Source: Platanthera guangdongensis (taxonomy: Eukaryota; Streptophyta; Magnoliopsida; Asparagales; Orchidaceae). Taken from it: a stretch of 64,000 bases of DNA. Position 1 is the first letter of the stretch. Every line of letters starts with the position of its first letter. The notes below the pieces were generated by a model. The model made no database searches. It was not told where the DNA came from and was given only the letters and a program-made list of their open reading frames with translations. The stretch spans positions 151,731,010 through 151,795,009 of the forward strand of contig CM077167.1 in the NCBI GenBank assembly GCA_039583875.1, read 5' to 3'. Shown in pieces: positions 60,360-64,000 of the stretch. Position numbers and translations under genes: made by a program.

Positions 60360-60525
60360 TTTCCCTCTGGATGTCGACACATGGACTTAGAAACTTTTTG
60401 CTTCAGTCCAATGATTTCTTAACCTGCACAAGTAACTCAAACATACATTAAATACATTATGATGTATATCATTGAGTTGGGTGAGGCTTCTTCAAATCAG
60501 GTACATTTGACCAATGTACCCAACA

Positions 60526-60541
60526 ATCTCCCCCTATTTGG
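60526..60541 (-). other. polypurine tract of element C
   Basis: CCAAATAGGGGGAGAT on the minus strand directly precedes the LTR start. Confidence 0.85.
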
Positions 60542-60822
60542 AGAAGTCATAACCCTTAGTCAATGATATACACCATCCATAATTAAAATTACAAAATGAT
60601 GTACAGCAGATTATAAACAGCAGGGTAAACATAAACATGTAATAAATTCACACAGGTATACACATTCAGCATTGCAGAACAAATAAGAAATAGATACTTC
60701 TCAGAACAACCATGAAATATATTTATCATATATTGTTCTAACATTTTTAATACATCTTTAATGGTTTACAAAAATGTTTTACATCCAACAGATTTCAACA
60801 TGCTTCAAGTTTAATTCCTAAT

Positions 60823-63660
60823 CTATTTCTGATCAGGTTCTTTGATAACTATTCCCTTTCCAGCTTGGACTTGAGCTTTGGCAGGGGCTTCAACAGTTGC
60901 AGCATCAGCAGGCTTCTTTCCTTTTAAGTCCTTCTTTTTCAGCTCTTCTGCTTTGATTTTCTGCCTCTCAAAGTAGTGATATGACTTAGGGAAGTACTTG
61001 CTAGGCTCCACAGCAGTAGGAGGTAGCTTTCCCATCTTAGCCTTCCTTCTGAATTGTACTATAGCCTCCTGCCTTATCTCATGTTTCCTCCATTCTGCCT
61101 CAGAGAACCATTTGTTCCTGTCATTCATGTTGTCTTTAGCAGCTTTCCAGGCAGTTAGAATTATATTTCTAGAGGTAGGGCTCCATTGTTCAAAATCTGG
61201 CTTTTGTTCTGCTTGTTCCCTAAACCTCTTTTTAGACAATCTTGTCTCTTCTTCTTTGTTCAGAGCCTCTTGCAGAGCTTCAGAAATAGGTTGAACAACC
61301 TTCTCAATATGAACATTGGCCTTGCCCTCAGTTGGGCTATACATTGTGCTGACATCTGCTTGAACTATGTCAAAATCTGGAGGTGGATATATCACTTGAG
61401 CTACTTCTTGTTGCTCACCTCCAAGATATGCAGTTTGTATTCCTGATTCAGCCACATTATCATCATCACAAAGTGGAGGATAGCCCAGTGTAGCTCTGAT
61501 GGAGTTAGATATCTATTTGGCATGGTCAGAGCTAGCTTTGACTAATACTCTCTCCCCCTTTATGACTTCTCTGGCCATATGGTCTCTGACATCATCCTTT
61601 TGAAACCTTATCTGACTATCCAAATACCTGATTCCCTCTTTAAAGTAAGGTCTGAGCTTAGTGAGCTGTTCAGAGATGGCCTTCTGGGAATCTTTAATTG
61701 CAGTCTTGACAGCAGTAATCTCAGCTTGAAAGACTTTATCAAAATCAGCCTTAACTACAGCAGCAGATGTAGAAGGTTCAGCAGTCTTATTCTTCATTTC
61801 AGTGACTATAGCATTGTGTGAAGCAGTCAAGTTATCATTCATCCTTAACTGATTTTCCAGTACATATCCTTGTTTCAATGCTATATCATCTACCTGAGCC
61901 TTGATCTTCTCCTGGTGAGTAGCCAAATAGACCACTGCATTCCCACCCTTGTGGAAGCAGTCAGTCATTTCCTTTTTATTAAGGTTCATCTCAAACCTTA
62001 TAGACTTTATGTCCTGTGCAAGATCAAACTGTAGGGACTTGTGCCCTTCATCCACATAAGCCTCTATTGCCTTCCTTTGCTCATCCAACTTGATCTGCAT
62101 GGCAATCATCAAAGCACTATAATCAACTGTTGGAGCTTGTTGAATTATAGGCTGTGGGGCAATGGATTGCAAGGCTTTCTTGTAACTCTGACTTCTTCTT
62201 TTAAAAACATAAAGTTTCTTCTTCTTTGCCCTAGCACTCTCCTCATCCTCAGAGGCAGAAGTGCTGGCAATATCAACCCTGTCCTTAGGGCATTGAGGTT
62301 TGTCAGCTGGCACAGCAGTTGCCTTTTCAGTTTCCAGCCTAATAGGCTCTTCCAGAACTTCCATGTGCTCCCCCTCAGCAGCAGCACTCTTATCTTCAGC
62401 ATCAATTTCTTTGTCAAAATCTGCCTGATCCAGATTTAGAAACAAATCTTCCATTGTAAATTCATGAGGGGATGGAGCTGGAGACAGTCTTTGCTCTTCA
62501 ACCACTGATTCAGGTACCACTTCTTGTTCAGCAGATTTGTCTTCTAAAACAACATCTGGTACTTGACTGTTTAGCTGAGTTTGCTGATGGACATCAGACA
62601 AATCAGAATCTACTATAGAAAAATCTAAAGAGTTTAGTTCAGAGAGTACCTCTTGTATAATGGAGGTGGCTTGTTCACTCTCCAGTGTAGAGGGTTCTGC
62701 TACACCTGGAAGCTCCCCCTGACTGTGATCCCTATGGATGGGGCTAGCTGGAGGCAGCTCCCCCTGGATCTCAGCAGTCTCTTGAGGAGCAGGAGTCTTT
62801 ATTACTGTCTCTTCCTCTTGCTCATCAGGTGTGAACACCACCTGTTCTTCACTCTCAGAACTGCTTGAGGACTCTTGTGCCACAACAGCAGTTTTCCTTT
62901 TCTTCCTGGGAGGAGTGACTTTCTCTGTAACTGGCTTCTCAGGGGTAGGCATGTCCTTTGACAACACCCTTTCCCATCTAGAAAAGATCCTTTGATCCAT
63001 CTTACTCATGTGATTAATCTTACTTCCAGCAGCAGAGCTCATTACCTCTGGTATGGTACCGGCTAGGTAGAGACTGATAATCCTGCCCAGGTTGGGCTTT
63101 TTCAGACTTTCCTTTATTTTCTCATAAACTATCATAGACCAATCTGTTCTTAGGGTGAATATTATTCTGGTCATGACATTGAACATGGAGGCTGACACCC
63201 TGTCATGCCCTCCTGGCTTACTGAGGATAACCTTTCCCACAATCTCTGACATGAACTTTCCTTGGTTGTTCATGCCTTTCCTATTAAACACAGAACCTAT
63301 CTTCAGTTTGGGATCAAGTCCACACCAAACTAAAGCTTCCCTAATCTTGGAGGCAGTTACTTCTTCTTCATCTTGAGTCTTAGGTAGCTGGAGTACCTTC
63401 CTCAGACTGTTTGGTGAAATCTTGACCTTAGATCCATGAACTCTGGATTTGATCCTGTATCCAGATTCATCTACAGCAGCTTCATGCAGGAATTCAAGAA
63501 CTTCCTTTTTCCAAATCTTAGTTGGTTCTGAAACTAAGTATTCCAATCCAGAATCGGCGACTAGGGTTACTACCGCCTTGAGTTCTTGATCAGCTTCATC
63601 GAACGCACCTCGCACTAGCTCATATCCCTCGTTGATGTTCTCCTCAAGCTTGGGAGCCAT
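60823..63660 (-). pseudogene. ORF3 of element C, 945 codons with one in-frame stop
   Basis: The frame runs from ATG 63660 (MAPKLEENINEG) to 60823, interrupted only by a TAG at about 61513. The N-terminal domain (residues about 60-230) matches ORF3 of A: VKISPNSLRKVLQL, VGKVILSKPGGHDRVS, YEKIKESLKK, LGRIISLYL and FSRWERVL. A nuclear-localisation-like PPRKKRK is at about residue 250. A long Glu/Ser/Pro-rich acidic middle, a second basic cluster (AKKKKLYVFKRR), a probable coiled coil (about residues 540-680) and a Lys-rich C-terminal part follow. I see no membrane span, protease or polymerase motif. Its role is unknown. Confidence 0.82.
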
Positions 63661-63695
63661 TAGGGTTTGGAGAATTAGTCTTGAGAAAAGAGAAA

Positions 63696-63992
63696 TGTCG
63701 ACACAATAGTTTTGGTCTCGAAACTTTGAAAGCGTGTCGACAATCAGAGACAGAACCCTATTTATACCTTTCTGATTTTGAAGATGAACAGGCGGGACAG
63801 CTAGCTAAACATGTGTCGACACTGGCAATAAGTGTCGACACTGACTTATAATGTCTCGACACACATGTGTCGACACAAGTTTAGTCAACAGATATTATGT
63901 GTCGACACTTGGTTATGTGTCGACACAACATAACTCGACACATCGTCGAGACTTTACTTAGAAAATTCTGAGTAAAACATATGTGTCGACAC
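63696..63992. repeat. GTGTCGACAC array in the pol-ORF3 spacer of C
   Basis: Exact copies start at 63813, 63832, 63867, 63899, 63917 and 63983. Variants lie at 63696, 63734 and 63853. The 18-21 bp spacing within groups equals that in the LTR of the same element. A TCGTCGA copy lies near 63952. The array may continue beyond the window. Confidence 0.85.
63758..63766 (-). promoter_or_regulatory. TATA box upstream of ORF3 in C
   Basis: TATAAATAG in GGTATAAATAGGG on the minus strand lies about 100 bp before the ORF3 ATG (63660), with most palindromes upstream. It suggests a separate ORF3 promoter. Confidence 0.55.
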
Positions 63993-64000
63993 CATATTGG

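Larger units (their letters stand above)
58468..60525 (-). repeat. 3' LTR of element C (2058 bp)
   Basis: Its minus-strand start is TGTTGGGTACATTGG at 60525 and it ends ...TACCATATCTTTCA at 58468, after the 'cactattcacccccccctctagg' family block. It is longer than LTRs A, B and F because of its roughly 0.85 kb palindrome array. Confidence 0.9.
58468..64000 (-). mobile_element. 3' part of SIRE-like copia element 'C'
   Basis: On the minus strand: spacer array and TATA box (64000-63696), ORF3 (63660-60823), polypurine tract and 3' LTR. The 5' part lies outside the window. The stretch 60542-60822 between ORF3 and the tract shows no gene. ORF3 is nearly intact, so C is probably the youngest SIRE-like element here. 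Confidence 0.88.

Noticed and set aside
59540..60422. Several overlapping frames with 'CRHS/VDTR' repeats on both strands
   Set aside because: They are translations of the palindromic array. Frames open on both strands follow from the repeat, not from coding.

Overview
This window is heterochromatin-like DNA from a flowering plant. It consists entirely of LTR retrotransposons nested inside one another, and I see no convincing host gene, tRNA, rRNA or CRISPR array. The plant assignment rests on Ty3/gypsy chromovirus (Tekay-like) and Tat-lineage elements, SIRE/Maximus-like Ty1/copia elements, and primer-binding sites complementary to plant initiator Met-tRNA (TGGTATCAGAG). I do not try to name the species.

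Layout, left to right. 1-2345: gypsy LTR and tail fragments. 2346-3904: SIRE-like LTR 'F' (+). 3905-4932: copia gag remnant 'H' (-). 4933-9083: decayed Tat-lineage gypsy 'T' (+), cut off after reverse transcriptase. 9084-11126: LTR-like fragment 'W'. 11127-20753: Tekay-like chromovirus 'G1' (+) with a truncated 5' LTR and a 3.0 kb 3' LTR. 20754-23578: end of SIRE-like element 'E' (+). 23579-36264: SIRE-like element 'D' (-), whose LTR is split by 'TRG1' (29838-35800, -), a gag-only gypsy-type element with target-site duplications. 36265-36658: gag scrap 'I' (+). 36659-57074: SIRE-like element 'B' (-), whose third ORF is split by 'A' (40523-52677, -), the only element with both LTRs and all genes. 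57075-58467: gypsy LTR pieces 'X' and 'Y'. 58468-64000: 3' part of SIRE-like element 'C' (-), running off the window.

The most interesting system is in the SIRE-like elements. Downstream of gag-pol they carry a long extra gene (ORF3: conserved N-terminal domain, Pro/Ser/Thr-rich middle, basic nuclear-localisation-like patches). Arrays of a short CG-centred dyad motif occur at two matching places: in U3 of the LTR, and in the pol-ORF3 spacer just upstream of a TATA-like box and the ORF3 start. The motif has two dialects: GTGTCGACAC in C and D, TCGTCGA/TCGACGA in A, B and F. LTR E carries both. In C and D the palindromes are phased at about 19-21 bp and built into three-unit higher-order repeats. 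I infer an internal ORF3 promoter sharing its regulatory input with the LTR promoter, and possibly an ORF3 protein that recognises the motif. That last step is untested. The unrelated TRG1 LTRs show a parallel design (GACACG..CGTGTC and CTCGAG palindromes upstream of a TATA-like box).

G1 adds two further points. Three consecutive hairpins with different stems but nearly the same loop lie between its primer-binding site and gag. A 96-nt, frame-preserving, intron-like segment lies between gag and protease. Nearly all elements are inactivated; most premature stops look like single C-to-T or G-to-A changes, as expected for old methylated DNA.
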